64,000 bases of DNA from Clostridiaceae bacterium (GCA_018378255.1 JAGZXV010000001.1:1-64000), one strand, 5' to 3'; shown: positions 36,636 to 45,002, counted from the stretch's first letter. Notes: generated from the sequence alone by a model not told the origin. Made by a program: numbers and translations.

Positions 36636-36705
36636 ATGCCTCAACTCATAAAAGAAACCACAGCATTTATTAATGAATGTTTCTTTTATGAGCTGGGGCA
36701 TTTTA
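36636..36705 (+). terminator. Terminator of the sulfatase locus
   Basis: A 23-base stem: ATGCCTCAACTCATAAAAG then AAAC, pairing with GTTTC then TTTTATGAGCTGGGGCAT, followed by TTTTAT. Confidence 0.85.
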
Positions 36706-36758
36706 TATAGTTTTTTTCTTGTTTTTTAAATTTAGTTGGTAAAAATGTGAAAAAGGTG

Positions 36759-36811
36759 TTGACATATAACTCGTCATAGGTTATCATATAAATACATCAT
36801 ATAACGTTATA
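36759..36811 (+). promoter_or_regulatory. Promoter and palindrome of the frl operon
   Basis: TTGACA (36759-36764), 17 bases, TATCAT (36782-36787). The perfect palindrome TATAACGTTATA (36800-36811) lies at about +6 to +17. Related half-sites ATAAC (36766-36770 region) and GTTAT flank the spacer. These could bind the GntR-type regulator at 42264. Confidence 0.65.
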
Positions 36812-36850
36812 CAACAACATATAATAATATTTCTAAATGGAGGAGTAATT

Positions 36851-37828
36851 ATGAGACAAGAACACATTGACCAGATCAAGACAGCGGTCGCAGCAGTGGC
36901 AGCAAAAAAGAATCTTAACCATTTTTATTTTGTGGCATGCGGCGGTTCACAGGCGTTTATGATGCCGGCACAGTATATCTTTGACAGAGAGATCGCTATT
37001 CCAGCCAGCATCTATTCTTCGAATGAATTCGTACATAGGGCGCCTAAGGCTCTTGGCCCTGATTCAGTTGTAATCACATGTTCCCATTCCGGAAACACAC
37101 CGGAGACTGTTAAGGCAACGGAAGTTGCAAGAGAACTGGGAGCTACCACAATCGCTTTATCCAATCTGGTTGATTCTCCATTATGGAAAGCAGCGGAATA
37201 CCCGATTCACTATGACTGGGGTAAAGAAGCGGATGCCAGCGATCTGAACAAAGCAGTGTTATATTCCCTTCTGTTCCATATTTTAAATGCGGTTAATCCA
37301 AGTGAGAAGTACGAAAAGGGAATTGCATCCGTAGCTAATTTGAATGATGTGATTGAAAAAGCGAAAGCACAGTATGCCGACACCATTAAAGAGTGGGGCA
37401 GAAAATATAAGAGAGAAGAACTGATCTACACCATGGGTAGCGGCGCTAACTACGGAGAGGCTTATTCCTTCGCAATCTGTCTTTTGATGGAGATGCAGTG
37501 GATTCATTCAAGTGCAATCCATTCAGGCGAGTATTTCCATGGACCATTTGAAGTGACGGATTTTGATGTTCCGTTTATTATCATTAAAGGAATCGGCGCA
37601 ACCAGACCGTTGGATGAAAGAGCCTATAATTTCTGCCAGAAGTATTCAGAGAAGATCATGCTGGTAGATGCGGAAACATTTGATATGACCGGTATTGACG
37701 AAGAGGTGAGAGAGTACTTTGCTCCGCTTTTGGCAGGTGCTGTCCTTCGATCCCTGGCTGATGCCTTCGCATATGAAAGAGGACATGATTTAAGCGTTCG
37801 CCGTTATATGTGGAGAATGGAATATTAA
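36851..37828 (+). CDS. frlB: Fructosamine deglycase (SIS domain)
   Basis: A 325-residue two-SIS-domain enzyme. FrlB splits 6-phosphofructosyl-amino acids into glucose 6-phosphate and the free amino acid. From memory the chain closely tracks Bacillus FrlB: FYFVACGGSQAFMMPAQYIFDRE, CSHSGNTPETVKATE (the phosphate-binding SIS loop, about residue 77), YTMGSGANYGEAYSF, MEMQWIHSSAIHSGEYFHGPFE (about residue 216, with the catalytic Glu/His region) and RRYMWRMEY at the end. GGAGGAG precedes the ATG. It heads an operon of binding protein, two permeases and a kinase in the same order as the Bacillus frl operon. Confidence 0.93.
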   Translation: MRQEHIDQIKTAVAAVAAKKNLNHFYFVACGGSQAFMMPAQYIFDREIAIPASIYSSNEFVHRAPKALGPDSVVITCSHSGNTPETVKATEVARELGATTIALSNLVDSPLWKAAEYPIHYDWGKEADASDLNKAVLYSLLFHILNAVNPSEKYEKGIASVANLNDVIEKAKAQYADTIKEWGRKYKREELIYTMGSGANYGEAYSFAICLLMEMQWIHSSAIHSGEYFHGPFEVTDFDVPFIIIKGIGATRPLDERAYNFCQKYSEKIMLVDAETFDMTGIDEEVREYFAPLLAGAVLRSLADAFAYERGHDLSVRRYMWRMEY

Positions 37829-37981
37829 TTTCTATAAGAATGGGACGACGGAGTTCTGGCAGAGTGGGGGCTTGAATTCCGTCGTTTTGCATTATATTGG
37901 AACGCGCGCCGCAGAGAATAAAGAGTTTTGCAGGCAATGCGCAGATAAATGAGATTCATGGTGAAAAAGGAGGAACATATT

Positions 37982-39331
37982 ATGAGACACAGCATCAAAA
38001 GAATGGCGGCATTATCGATAGCAGCAGTGATGGGACTTTCCCTGACGGCCTGCGGCGGCGGTTCCGGTTCCGGAAGCCAGACACAGGCGGGAAATGAGCA
38101 GAAGACAGAAGCAGCGGCCTCCAAAGACGGCGGCAGCGGTGATAAAGTGGTGATCAATTTCTTCCATCGTTGGCCTAACGATCCTAAGAACACCATGTTC
38201 AAAGGATTAGTGGAAGAGTATATGGCGGAAAATCCAAATGTGACCATCAACATGGACTGCATATTAAATGACCAGTATAAAGAAAAGATCCGTATGGTTG
38301 TGAGTACAGATGAAGTTCCCGATGTATTTTCATCATGGTCCGGAACCTTCGCACAGGAGATGATCGCTTCCGGCAATGTGATGTCCCTGAATGAAGTCTA
38401 CGAAGGAGACAGCGAATGGGCATCCAAGATCGCTCCGGCCAGCGTGGAAGGATTTACCTTCGACGGCCAGACTTACGGTATTCCGTGGTCCCAGGACGGC
38501 AAGGTGTTCTATTATAATAAGAAGATTTTTGCAGATAACAATATATCGGTTCCTAAGACCTGGAACGAATTTACCGCTGTTTTGGATCAGTTAAAGGCAG
38601 CAGGATATGAAACTCCTGTAGTAGAGGGACTGGCGGACAACTGGGCAATCCTTCACTACCTTGGAACCATGAATCAGAGAATGGTGGATCCGGAAGTATT
38701 AGCGAAAGACTATGATGCGGCAACCGGCGAATTTACGGATCCTGCATATGTGGAAGTTCTGAAAAAATGGCAGCAGCTGACCTCTTATATGGGCGAAACC
38801 TGTGTGGCCATCGATCATGAAACAGCCAGAAATACATATTTTGCAACTGGTGAAGCCCCGATTATGTACCTTCAGTTCGCTGAGATTCCAATGCTTGAAA
38901 AATCCATTCCTGAGGATTTTGAATACGGATTTTTTAACTTCCCTGCTTTCGAAGAAGGAAAAGGGGATGCAGACGGCTTGACCGGAGCGCCGGAAGGCTT
39001 TATGATCAGTAATAAAGCAAAAAATCCGGAAGAGTGCGTGAAATTCTTAAAATGGCTTGTGAGCAAAAAAGGCGGAGAAGCTCTTACCACACAGTGCGGA
39101 GATATTTCCAGCGTGGACGGAGCTGTGGATGAAACCAACGCCCTGCCTTCACAGTTAGAAGCTATGGATATTATTAAATCAGCTTCCACTTTAGTGCCGT
39201 GGTTTGATAATGCCTGTGACGCTTCTGTATACACCGTATACGGACAGGGAGCCCAGGCGATTGCTACCGGCGACGAAACACCGGAAAGCGTTATGGAACA
39301 GGTAAAGGAAGCAGCCGCCTCTTTACACTAA
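37982..39331 (+). CDS. frlO: Fructosamine-binding lipoprotein of the frl ABC importer
   Basis: A 449-residue solute-binding protein family 1 lipoprotein: MRHSIKRMAALSIAAVMG signal, lipobox LTAC, Gly/Ser linker, then VVINFFHRWPNDPKNTMFKG. The ATG at 37982 was chosen over one 33 bases upstream because AAGGAGG precedes it. Position between frlB and two permease genes identifies it as the FrlO counterpart, which in Bacillus binds amino-acid Amadori compounds. A direct sequence match to FrlO was not checked. Confidence 0.87.
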   Translation: MRHSIKRMAALSIAAVMGLSLTACGGGSGSGSQTQAGNEQKTEAAASKDGGSGDKVVINFFHRWPNDPKNTMFKGLVEEYMAENPNVTINMDCILNDQYKEKIRMVVSTDEVPDVFSSWSGTFAQEMIASGNVMSLNEVYEGDSEWASKIAPASVEGFTFDGQTYGIPWSQDGKVFYYNKKIFADNNISVPKTWNEFTAVLDQLKAAGYETPVVEGLADNWAILHYLGTMNQRMVDPEVLAKDYDAATGEFTDPAYVEVLKKWQQLTSYMGETCVAIDHETARNTYFATGEAPIMYLQFAEIPMLEKSIPEDFEYGFFNFPAFEEGKGDADGLTGAPEGFMISNKAKNPEECVKFLKWLVSKKGGEALTTQCGDISSVDGAVDETNALPSQLEAMDIIKSASTLVPWFDNACDASVYTVYGQGAQAIATGDETPESVMEQVKEAAASLH

Positions 39332-39340
39332 ACACAAGGA

Positions 39341-40240
39341 ATGGGATGGTTCATTTTGAGAAAGAAAAGAAATATGGAAGCGTTGGCTTTCGTGATACCA
39401 AGTGTTCTGATTTTGGGATTATTCGTTTACTTCCCGCTGATTAAGAATATAGTTTACAGCTTCCAGTCCTTTACCCTGTCATCCACAGTGAAAGAGTGGG
39501 TGGGGCTGGAGAACTACAGACATCTGTTTTCGGATAAGATCATACTGACCTGTTTGAAGAATAATATTCTTTATGCATTGATTTCCATTGTGATACAGGT
39601 TGGATTTGGTTTAGTGCTGGCTGCGGTGCTGGAGGATGTGGCCTTCCACCGCTTTGCACCGGTGCTGCGCAGTATTTATTTTATACCGACTGTGATTTCC
39701 ATGACTGTAGTATGCCTGTTGTTCGAATTTGTGTACAATCCGCAGATGGGGCTTTTAAACAGCTTCCTCCAGGCGGTTGGTTTGGATGATCTGACAAGGA
39801 TATGGCTGGGAAGTAAAAAGACGGCGATGTATGCGATAATCGCGGTTTCCCAATGGCAGAGTACCGGTTACGTGACCATGCTGTTCATTGTCGCCATCCA
39901 GAAGATTCCCAGAGATTTATATGAAGCGGCTGAAGTGGACGGAGCCGGAAAGATCAAACGTTTCTTCTACATCACAGTGCCGCAGGTAAAACAGATGTTT
40001 TTTGTAACCATGATTTTAACGGTGGTTGGAGCTTTCACCGTATTCAACGAGCCGTATATCCTGACCGGAGGCGGTCCGGGTACGGCCACCATGGTATTGT
40101 CACTACATATGTACCAGACCGGATTTGTTAAGAATAACATGGGCTATGCTTCCACCATTGCAATGCTGATATTTGTCATCACAGCGGTGCTGTCTTCCGT
40201 ACAGTTCTTCAGCTATGGAACGGAAAAGGAGGATCGGTAA
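39341..40240 (+). CDS. frlN: frl ABC transporter permease (MalF type)
   Basis: A permease of up to 299 residues with six helices and the EAA loop YEAAEVDGAGKIKRFFYI near residue 200. The start is uncertain: the ATG at 39341 has AAGGA immediately next to it, too close for normal initiation, whereas the TTG at 39356 has GGGATGG about 7 bases upstream. It ends by sharing one base with the next permease gene (TAATG). Name given by operon order. Confidence 0.85.
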   Translation: MGWFILRKKRNMEALAFVIPSVLILGLFVYFPLIKNIVYSFQSFTLSSTVKEWVGLENYRHLFSDKIILTCLKNNILYALISIVIQVGFGLVLAAVLEDVAFHRFAPVLRSIYFIPTVISMTVVCLLFEFVYNPQMGLLNSFLQAVGLDDLTRIWLGSKKTAMYAIIAVSQWQSTGYVTMLFIVAIQKIPRDLYEAAEVDGAGKIKRFFYITVPQVKQMFFVTMILTVVGAFTVFNEPYILTGGGPGTATMVLSLHMYQTGFVKNNMGYASTIAMLIFVITAVLSSVQFFSYGTEKEDR

Positions 40241-41088
40241 TGAAAAAGGGAATTGCTAAAAAAAGAAGAGTTTACGGGCCATGGGAAATCCTTTGGATGG
40301 TAATTCTCCTGGGCCTGGCCATATTGATTATCTATCCTATGTTCTGGATCCTGATGTCCTCTTTTAAAGATTATCAGGGAATCTATGGCGATGTATGGGG
40401 ATTTCCGGATATCTGGCATATTGAGAATTATGCGACTGCGTGGAATAAAGGTATTTCCCAGTATTTTGTCAACAGTACCATCGTAACCCTGGTTACGCTG
40501 GCAGGCGTAGTGTTTGTAGCCAGCTTTTCAGCCTTCGGCATCTGCCAGCTGAAAGGCAGGCTGGGCAACGCCCTGTTCCTTTTCTGTATGTGCGGTATCC
40601 TGCTCTCACCGCAGGTCTGCCTGCTTCCGCTGTTTATGCTGTTAAAATCTTTGAAGATTAAAAATACTCTTTGGGCGATGATTCTGCCGTATATCGCTTT
40701 CCGTCTTCCGGTATCCATTATGCTGATCCGTTCTTTCTTCGTGGGAATATCAAAAGAACTGGAAGAGGCGGCGACCATTGACGGAGCTACACTGATGCAG
40801 ATCTACAGACACATTTATCTGCCGTTATCCAAACCCATACTTTCAACAGTTGTGATTATGACGGCGTATTATGCGTGGAATGAATTCGTATTTGCCACTA
40901 TATTCGTGGACAGTTCAAAACTCCGCACCATACCGGTTGGTCTTATGACCTTCAGGGACGGTCTGATGACGGAATGGGGCGTAGTATTGGCCGGAATGGT
41001 AATTGCCTGTCTTCCGATTGTTACTTTGTTCATTATAATGCAGAAGAGCTTTGTGCGGGGTATGACCGCCGGAGCCGTGAAAGGATAG
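40240..41088 (+). CDS. frlM: frl ABC transporter permease (MalG type)
   Basis: A 282-residue permease; EAA loop EEAATIDGATLMQIYRHI near residue 172 and the tail RGMTAGAVKG. AAGGAGG lies inside the end of frlN, whose stop overlaps this ATG by one base. Together with frlO and frlN it makes a complete importer except for the ATPase, which must come from elsewhere in the genome. Confidence 0.87.
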   Translation: MKKGIAKKRRVYGPWEILWMVILLGLAILIIYPMFWILMSSFKDYQGIYGDVWGFPDIWHIENYATAWNKGISQYFVNSTIVTLVTLAGVVFVASFSAFGICQLKGRLGNALFLFCMCGILLSPQVCLLPLFMLLKSLKIKNTLWAMILPYIAFRLPVSIMLIRSFFVGISKELEEAATIDGATLMQIYRHIYLPLSKPILSTVVIMTAYYAWNEFVFATIFVDSSKLRTIPVGLMTFRDGLMTEWGVVLAGMVIACLPIVTLFIIMQKSFVRGMTAGAVKG

Positions 41089-41097
41089 GATGAGGAT

Positions 41098-41913
41098 ATG
41101 AAGCTGATTGCAATAGGAGATAATGTGACGGACTGCTATATAGATGAAGGCGTTTATTTTCCAGGAGGAAATGCGGTCAATGTGGCGGTGAACTGTAAGA
41201 AAAACGGAGCCGAAAAGGTGAACTACATCGGCGTGTTCGGAGATGATGAACGGGCGGATTACATAAAGGAATGCCTGACACAGGAAGGGGTTACTTATGA
41301 CCGCTCCAGAAAGGTCTATGCCCATACCGCCCAGCCTAAAGTCTGTTTAAAGGACGGCGACCGGGTATTTGCACCGGGACTGCGGGACAGCTGCCAGCAT
41401 CTGTTCGCCATTAAAATAGTAAAAGAAGACATAGAAGTGATTGAAGAATACGATATCTGCCATACCAGCTGCTATTCAAATTTAGAATATGAGCTGCCGG
41501 AACTTCAGAAAATCTGTAAAGTTTCATTCGATTTTTCCGACAGAAGAGAGGATTCTTATCTGGAGCGGACCTGTCCTTATCTGAGCTTTGCATTTTTCTC
41601 CGGTTCGGATCTGTCTGAGGAGGAATGTGAGGCATTTGCTAAAAAGGTACACGATTTGGGCACGGAGATCGTAGGGATCACCAGAGGATCTAAGGGCGCG
41701 GTTTTCTATGATGGAACCAGGATCTACCGCCAGGGAATTAAAAAAGTGGACGCCATCGATACCATGGGCGCCGGAGACAGCTTTATCGCCGGGTTCCTGA
41801 CGGCTTATGGAGACGGCAAGACCATGGAAGAGGCGCTGGATTATGCAGCAGAACGGTCGGCCCTTACCTGTACGGTCCGGGGAGGGTTCGGGCACCCTCA
41901 TGCGGCGGAGTAA
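41098..41913 (+). CDS. frlD: Fructosamine 6-kinase (PfkB family)
   Basis: A 271-residue ribokinase-type enzyme that phosphorylates fructosyl-amino acids (fructoselysine type) at C6. FrlD traits, compared from memory with E. coli and Bacillus FrlD: IAIGDNVTDCYIDEG, FPGGNAVNVAVNCKKNGA, DGDRVFAPG, FDFSDRREDSYL, and the PfkB signature DTMGAGDSFIAGFLTAYGDG (catalytic Asp, about residue 225). GGATGAGGAT precedes the ATG, 9 bases after frlM. Its product is the substrate of FrlB at the head of the operon. Confidence 0.93.
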   Translation: MKLIAIGDNVTDCYIDEGVYFPGGNAVNVAVNCKKNGAEKVNYIGVFGDDERADYIKECLTQEGVTYDRSRKVYAHTAQPKVCLKDGDRVFAPGLRDSCQHLFAIKIVKEDIEVIEEYDICHTSCYSNLEYELPELQKICKVSFDFSDRREDSYLERTCPYLSFAFFSGSDLSEEECEAFAKKVHDLGTEIVGITRGSKGAVFYDGTRIYRQGIKKVDAIDTMGAGDSFIAGFLTAYGDGKTMEEALDYAAERSALTCTVRGGFGHPHAAE

Positions 41914-41939
41914 TTGTATTTAAAAAGTCCGACAGTCAG

Positions 41940-42028
41940 ATGATGTCTTAATTTTTGCTGCTGCTCCCTGTCAGAAAACGGGGGATCGAAAGATGGGCGG
42001 CAGTAAAGGTTAAGACATCATTTTTTGT
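41940..42028 (+). terminator. Terminator of the frl operon
   Basis: ATGATGTCTTAA pairs with TTAAGACATCAT, with an inner GCTGC/GGCAG helix, and is followed by TTTTTTG. The rest of the 350-base gap before the GntR gene is AT-rich; an internal CCTGCAGCAGG hairpin lies near 42218, with no other clear signal. Confidence 0.8.
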
Positions 42029-42263
42029 TGGATTTTCTAATAAAACCGGTAATTTATGGAAATAGGCCGGACATGGGATTAAAATATAAGGATGCATTTG
42101 ATAAGACAAGTTTTGTATGATATATTATAAAGTATTAAGATGTTACTTATAAGAGGTTATGTATTCTGAGCGTATCTTACAGTGAACCGGGAATACCTGA
42201 TTTTGGGGAGGGAAAGTCCTGCAGCAGGCCGTGAATAATAACCATGGAAAAGGAGAGTCTGTT

Positions 42264-43028
42264 ATGTTGGATCAAAATGCCTTGACGCCATTGTATGAGC
42301 AATTGAAAAATGCAATTAAAGAGGATATAAAAGCCCAGATTTACCGTCCTGGCGACCGGATGCCCAGCGAAGCGGAGATGGAGGAAAAGTACCAGGTCAG
42401 CAGGATCACGGTCCGCAGGGCGGTAAAAGAGCTTTGTGACGAGGAAATTCTGGTCCGGAGGCAGGGCAAGGGCACCTTTGTTTTAAACAACGGAGTGCAC
42501 AGCCGTATCGACCGTTTGGCCGGTTTCCACGATTCCTTGGGGGAACAGGGGAAAAAGGTGGAGGTGAAGGTTTTGGAGAAATCCATAGGGAAGCCCAAGC
42601 CGTCTTATGCCCGGGATCTGCAGATGGCTCCCCAGGACGATATCGTCTATCTGAAGCGCATTATGTATGCAGATGATATACCGGTGATGATCGATACCTG
42701 CTATATTCCCATGAAGCGTTTTCCGGGGATTTATGATAAACTGACCGGTGATTTTTCCATTTACCGGATTCTGCGGGAAGACTATGGGGCGAGTCTGGAC
42801 CGCTATTATAAGGTTCTGAAAGTGAGGAAGGCTACGAAAGAAGAAGCGGGATATCTCAACTGCCACAGCGGCGATCCCGTATTTGACTTGTTTAAAATCA
42901 CATATGATGGAGCCGGAGTGCCCCAGGATATTGCTGTCAGCATATTAAAGGGCGAGGATACCGCTTATGTGATTTCCAGCGACGAGGACGATCAGATGAG
43001 CCACAGCGGTATGCGGTGGAATATATAG
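42264..43028 (+). CDS. frlR: GntR/HutC-family regulator, probable frl regulator
   Basis: A 254-residue regulator: winged helix (PLYEQLKNAIKEDI, GDRMPSEAEMEEKYQVSRITVRRAVKEL (split), GKGTFVLNNG, residues 9-85) and a UTRA ligand domain with YLKRIMYADDIPVMIDTCYIP (split) and PVFDLFKITYDGAG. The ATG at 42264 was chosen over one 33 bases upstream because AAGGAGAG fits. HutC-type regulators control frl genes in Bacillus, and this gene directly follows frlD, so FrlR is the natural name; the effector would be a fructosamine 6-phosphate by analogy. Confidence 0.85.
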   Translation: MLDQNALTPLYEQLKNAIKEDIKAQIYRPGDRMPSEAEMEEKYQVSRITVRRAVKELCDEEILVRRQGKGTFVLNNGVHSRIDRLAGFHDSLGEQGKKVEVKVLEKSIGKPKPSYARDLQMAPQDDIVYLKRIMYADDIPVMIDTCYIPMKRFPGIYDKLTGDFSIYRILREDYGASLDRYYKVLKVRKATKEEAGYLNCHSGDPVFDLFKITYDGAGVPQDIAVSILKGEDTAYVISSDEDDQMSHSGMRWNI

Positions 43029-43064
43029 GGGATGAGAATTAGGGATATTGCGGGTAGCGGCAAT

Positions 43065-43101
43065 AAAAAACCGGATCTGACAGAAATCAGATCCGGTTTT
43101 T
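43065..43101. terminator. Bidirectional terminator (regulator gene / tRNA cluster)
   Basis: A perfect 10-base stem CCGGATCTGA/TCAGATCCGG with A6 before and T5-6 after, so it works for both strands. Confidence 0.9.
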
Positions 43102-43128
43102 GGTGTGCGCCCAGAGGCCCACATATCA

Positions 43129-43209
43129 TGCGGATAACAGGAGTTGAACCTGCACGTCTTGGACACTAGATCCTAAGTCTAGCGCGTCTGCCAATTCCGC
43201 CATATCCGC
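43129..43209 (-). tRNA. tRNA-Leu (anticodon TAG)
   Basis: The minus strand reads GCGGATATGGCGGAATTGG at the 5' end. The anticodon arm CTAGA-CTTAGGA-TCTAG, a long variable arm and the acceptor GCGGATA/TATCCGC are present. CCA not encoded. Confidence 0.94.
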
Positions 43210-43212
43210 TGA

Positions 43213-43285
43213 TGAGACATCGGGGATTCGAACCCCGGACAACTTGATTAAAAGTCAAGTGCTCTACCGACTGAGCTAATATCCC
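43213..43285 (-). tRNA. tRNA-Lys (anticodon TTT)
   Basis: The acceptor GGGATAT/ATGTCTC (two G-U pairs), the anticodon arm CTTGA-CTTTTAA-TCAAG and the T-arm CGGGGTTCGAATCCCCG are present. Confidence 0.93.
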
Positions 43286-43368
43286 ATAAAGGCGCTGCGG
43301 ACAAGTTGGGCGATTCTTTCGTCCTTCACTTGTAATTTTCTCATCTGCAGATGATCCTTACAGACTAA

Positions 43369-43441
43369 CTGGGCTAGTTGGATTCGAACCAACGTAATGC
43401 AGGAGTCAAAGTCCTGTGCCTTACCGCTTGGCGATAGCCCA
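43369..43441 (-). tRNA. tRNA-Gln (anticodon TTG)
   Basis: The acceptor TGGGCTA/TAGCCCA with discriminator G and the anticodon arm CAGGA-CTTTGAC-TCCTG are present. Confidence 0.93.
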
Positions 43442-43446
43442 TTGTT

Positions 43447-43472
43447 AAAAAAAAATTCCCAATCAGGGAATT
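43447..43472 (-). terminator. Terminator-like hairpin inside the tRNA cluster
   Basis: On the minus strand AATTCCC-TGATT-GGGAATT is followed by a run of T. It lies between tRNA-His (upstream) and tRNA-Gln (downstream) of the same transcript. Confidence 0.65.
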
Positions 43473-43477
43473 ATAAG

Positions 43478-43552
43478 GGTGGATAAAGGGATTCGAACCC
43501 TTGGCCTCCAGAGCCACAATCTGGCGCGCTAACCAACTGCGCTATACCCACC
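43478..43552 (-). tRNA. tRNA-His (anticodon GTG)
   Basis: The extra 5' G (G-1) faces the discriminator C, as required for tRNA-His. The anticodon arm is CCAGA-TTGTGGC-TCTGG and the acceptor GTGGGTA/TATCCAC. Confidence 0.95.
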
Positions 43553-43577
43553 ATAAATATCGTATTAAAATACGAAA

Positions 43578-43651
<74 letters not shown>

Positions 43652-43910
43652 ACGACTGACGCTTAATCTGTCGTTTTATTGCACACTTCTATCGTGTCAA
43701 CGTGTTATAGTCTATCATATTTTTTTTATTAATGCAAGCATTTTTTTTATATTTTTTAAAAAAAATTAAGGAGAAAACGGCCTGGATACAAACACACTCC
43801 AGTCCATCCCTTGATGCACAACCTTCCGCCTTTGTTTAAATTCCGCTTACCGAACTGCCTTTTTCTTCTATCTGGCAATAAGTTCTCTGAGTTTTAACAG
43901 AAATTACCTA

Positions 43911-43966
43911 TTTACAATCTGCCGATTCAGTAGTATCATAAATATATAAATACGAACACATGTTCG
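43911..43966 (+). promoter_or_regulatory. Promoter with SOS (LexA) box
   Basis: TTTACA (43911-43916), 17 bases, TATCAT (43934-43939), then CGAACACATGTTCG at 43953-43966, about +7 to +20. This 14-mer is an exact match to the Gram-positive SOS box CGAACRNRYGTTCG, placed where LexA would block initiation. Confidence 0.85.
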
Positions 43967-43989
43967 ACTTGAAAAGAGGCGGTGTTTAT

Positions 43990-44259
43990 ATGGTAAAGCG
44001 TGTACATGTGATAGCGACTTTCAATTTAGACGGCCGGGTTAGACCTCTGTGGCTGCGTTTGAAATTAGAAGAAGATGCGCCGGTTTATAAAATTTGTGAC
44101 TGCCGGTGTAAGGATGACGGCAATTGGAGCGGAGTGTTATCTTTCTGGTGTGTTATCAGCAACAATCGGGAACAGCATGAGATCCGCTTGGATTTTCACA
44201 CGAAAGATCATATCTGGAACCTTGTCCTGAATAATTCTAATATGAGCTTCGGCGCATGA
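43990..44259 (+). CDS. SOS-box-controlled small protein of unknown function
   Basis: An 89-residue soluble, mixed-charge protein with several Trp and Cys residues (PLWLRLKLEEDAPVYKICDCRCK, split; SFWCVISNN). The ATG at 43990 was chosen because AGAGGCGG lies 7 bases before it; an in-frame ATG 30 bases upstream falls inside the SOS box. No signal or membrane segment. I do not recognise the family. Expression on DNA damage is strongly implied by the LexA site. Known SOS-box microproteins in Firmicutes include division inhibitors such as YneA, but this one has no membrane anchor or LysM part, so it is different. Confidence 0.8.
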   Translation: MVKRVHVIATFNLDGRVRPLWLRLKLEEDAPVYKICDCRCKDDGNWSGVLSFWCVISNNREQHEIRLDFHTKDHIWNLVLNNSNMSFGA

Positions 44260-44297
44260 GAGGAGGATGCGGTAAAACCGCCCTCTCATGCCGGCGC
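44254..44297. terminator. Bidirectional terminator, SOS gene / HTH gene
   Basis: GCATGAGAGG pairs with CCTCTCATGC, enclosing an inner GCGGT/ACCGC hairpin. TTTT follows on the plus strand. It overlaps the ends of both convergent genes. Confidence 0.7.
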
Positions 44298-45002
44298 TTT
44301 TAACAGGCCGAGGAATTTACCCAGCCTCTTATACTTTAACTGGCTGGTAAGGTTTATATCATCAATTGTGCCGTTTAAGGACTTCAGCAGAACGGTATCC
44401 CCGCTTTTATAGTATCTGCCCAGATAGAGGTAGCCGCTGTTTAATCGGATGATCCAGATTTCCCCCTGTTTGGGAGCGTTCAGATCGTCATAGCGGAATC
44501 CTAACAGGGAATTTTTGAAGAATTTAGGGCTCAGGATGTTGTTGTTCAACAGAACGCAGAAGGTACAGGCCTCCGAGAGATAATTTCGGTCCACGAGGAT
44601 GGATCCGATCCTCCGGCTTTCATAATCAGCCAGCCCGTCTGTAAAACTTGTAAATTCAAAACACTGTAGAGCTACTTTATTTTTGGAAGAGAGATAGAGC
44701 TGCCGGTCGTATTCCGTATTGATTACATATTTTATATATTCCTGCTGACAGGAAGGCAGCCGGTTGAAACGGTGGGCGTATTCTTCCAGATCATATGTAA
44801 TCAGCGGCTGCCGGTCGGAGAACTCATCCATGGAACAATTTAAAGCCTTGGATATGGCAAGCATGGTGTCGTATCCGGGATTAGCTGTTATCCCGCTTCC
44901 TATCTTGGTCAGTGTGCTCAGTGGAATTTTGCTGAGAAAGGCCAGATCTTCATAGGTATAATCCCTGTAATTCATGATTTCTTTTATTTTCCGATAATTC
45001 AT
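44286..45002 (-). CDS. XRE-family HTH regulator with LexA/S24-like C-terminal part
   Basis: A 238-residue regulator. Residues 1-65 form an XRE helix-turn-helix (YTYEDLAFLSKIPLSTLTKIGSG, split; DTMLAISKALNCSMDEF). The C-terminal part (about 140-225; QGEIWIIRLNSGYLYLGRYY, split; SGDTVLLKSLNG) looks like the beta-rich S24 fold, but the Ser-Lys self-cleavage pair is not evident. The ATG at 45002 was preferred because GGAGTG precedes it. The promoter region holds the perfect palindrome TTCCAAATTTGGAA, probably its own operator. It is convergent with the SOS gene and divergent from the Spo0A-domain gene; a regulatory link to either is inferred only. Confidence 0.8.
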   Translation of the reverse strand: MNYRKIKEIMNYRDYTYEDLAFLSKIPLSTLTKIGSGITANPGYDTMLAISKALNCSMDEFSDRQPLITYDLEEYAHRFNRLPSCQQEYIKYVINTEYDRQLYLSSKNKVALQCFEFTSFTDGLADYESRRIGSILVDRNYLSEACTFCVLLNNNILSPKFFKNSLLGFRYDDLNAPKQGEIWIIRLNSGYLYLGRYYKSGDTVLLKSLNGTIDDINLTSQLKYKRLGKFLGLLKAPA

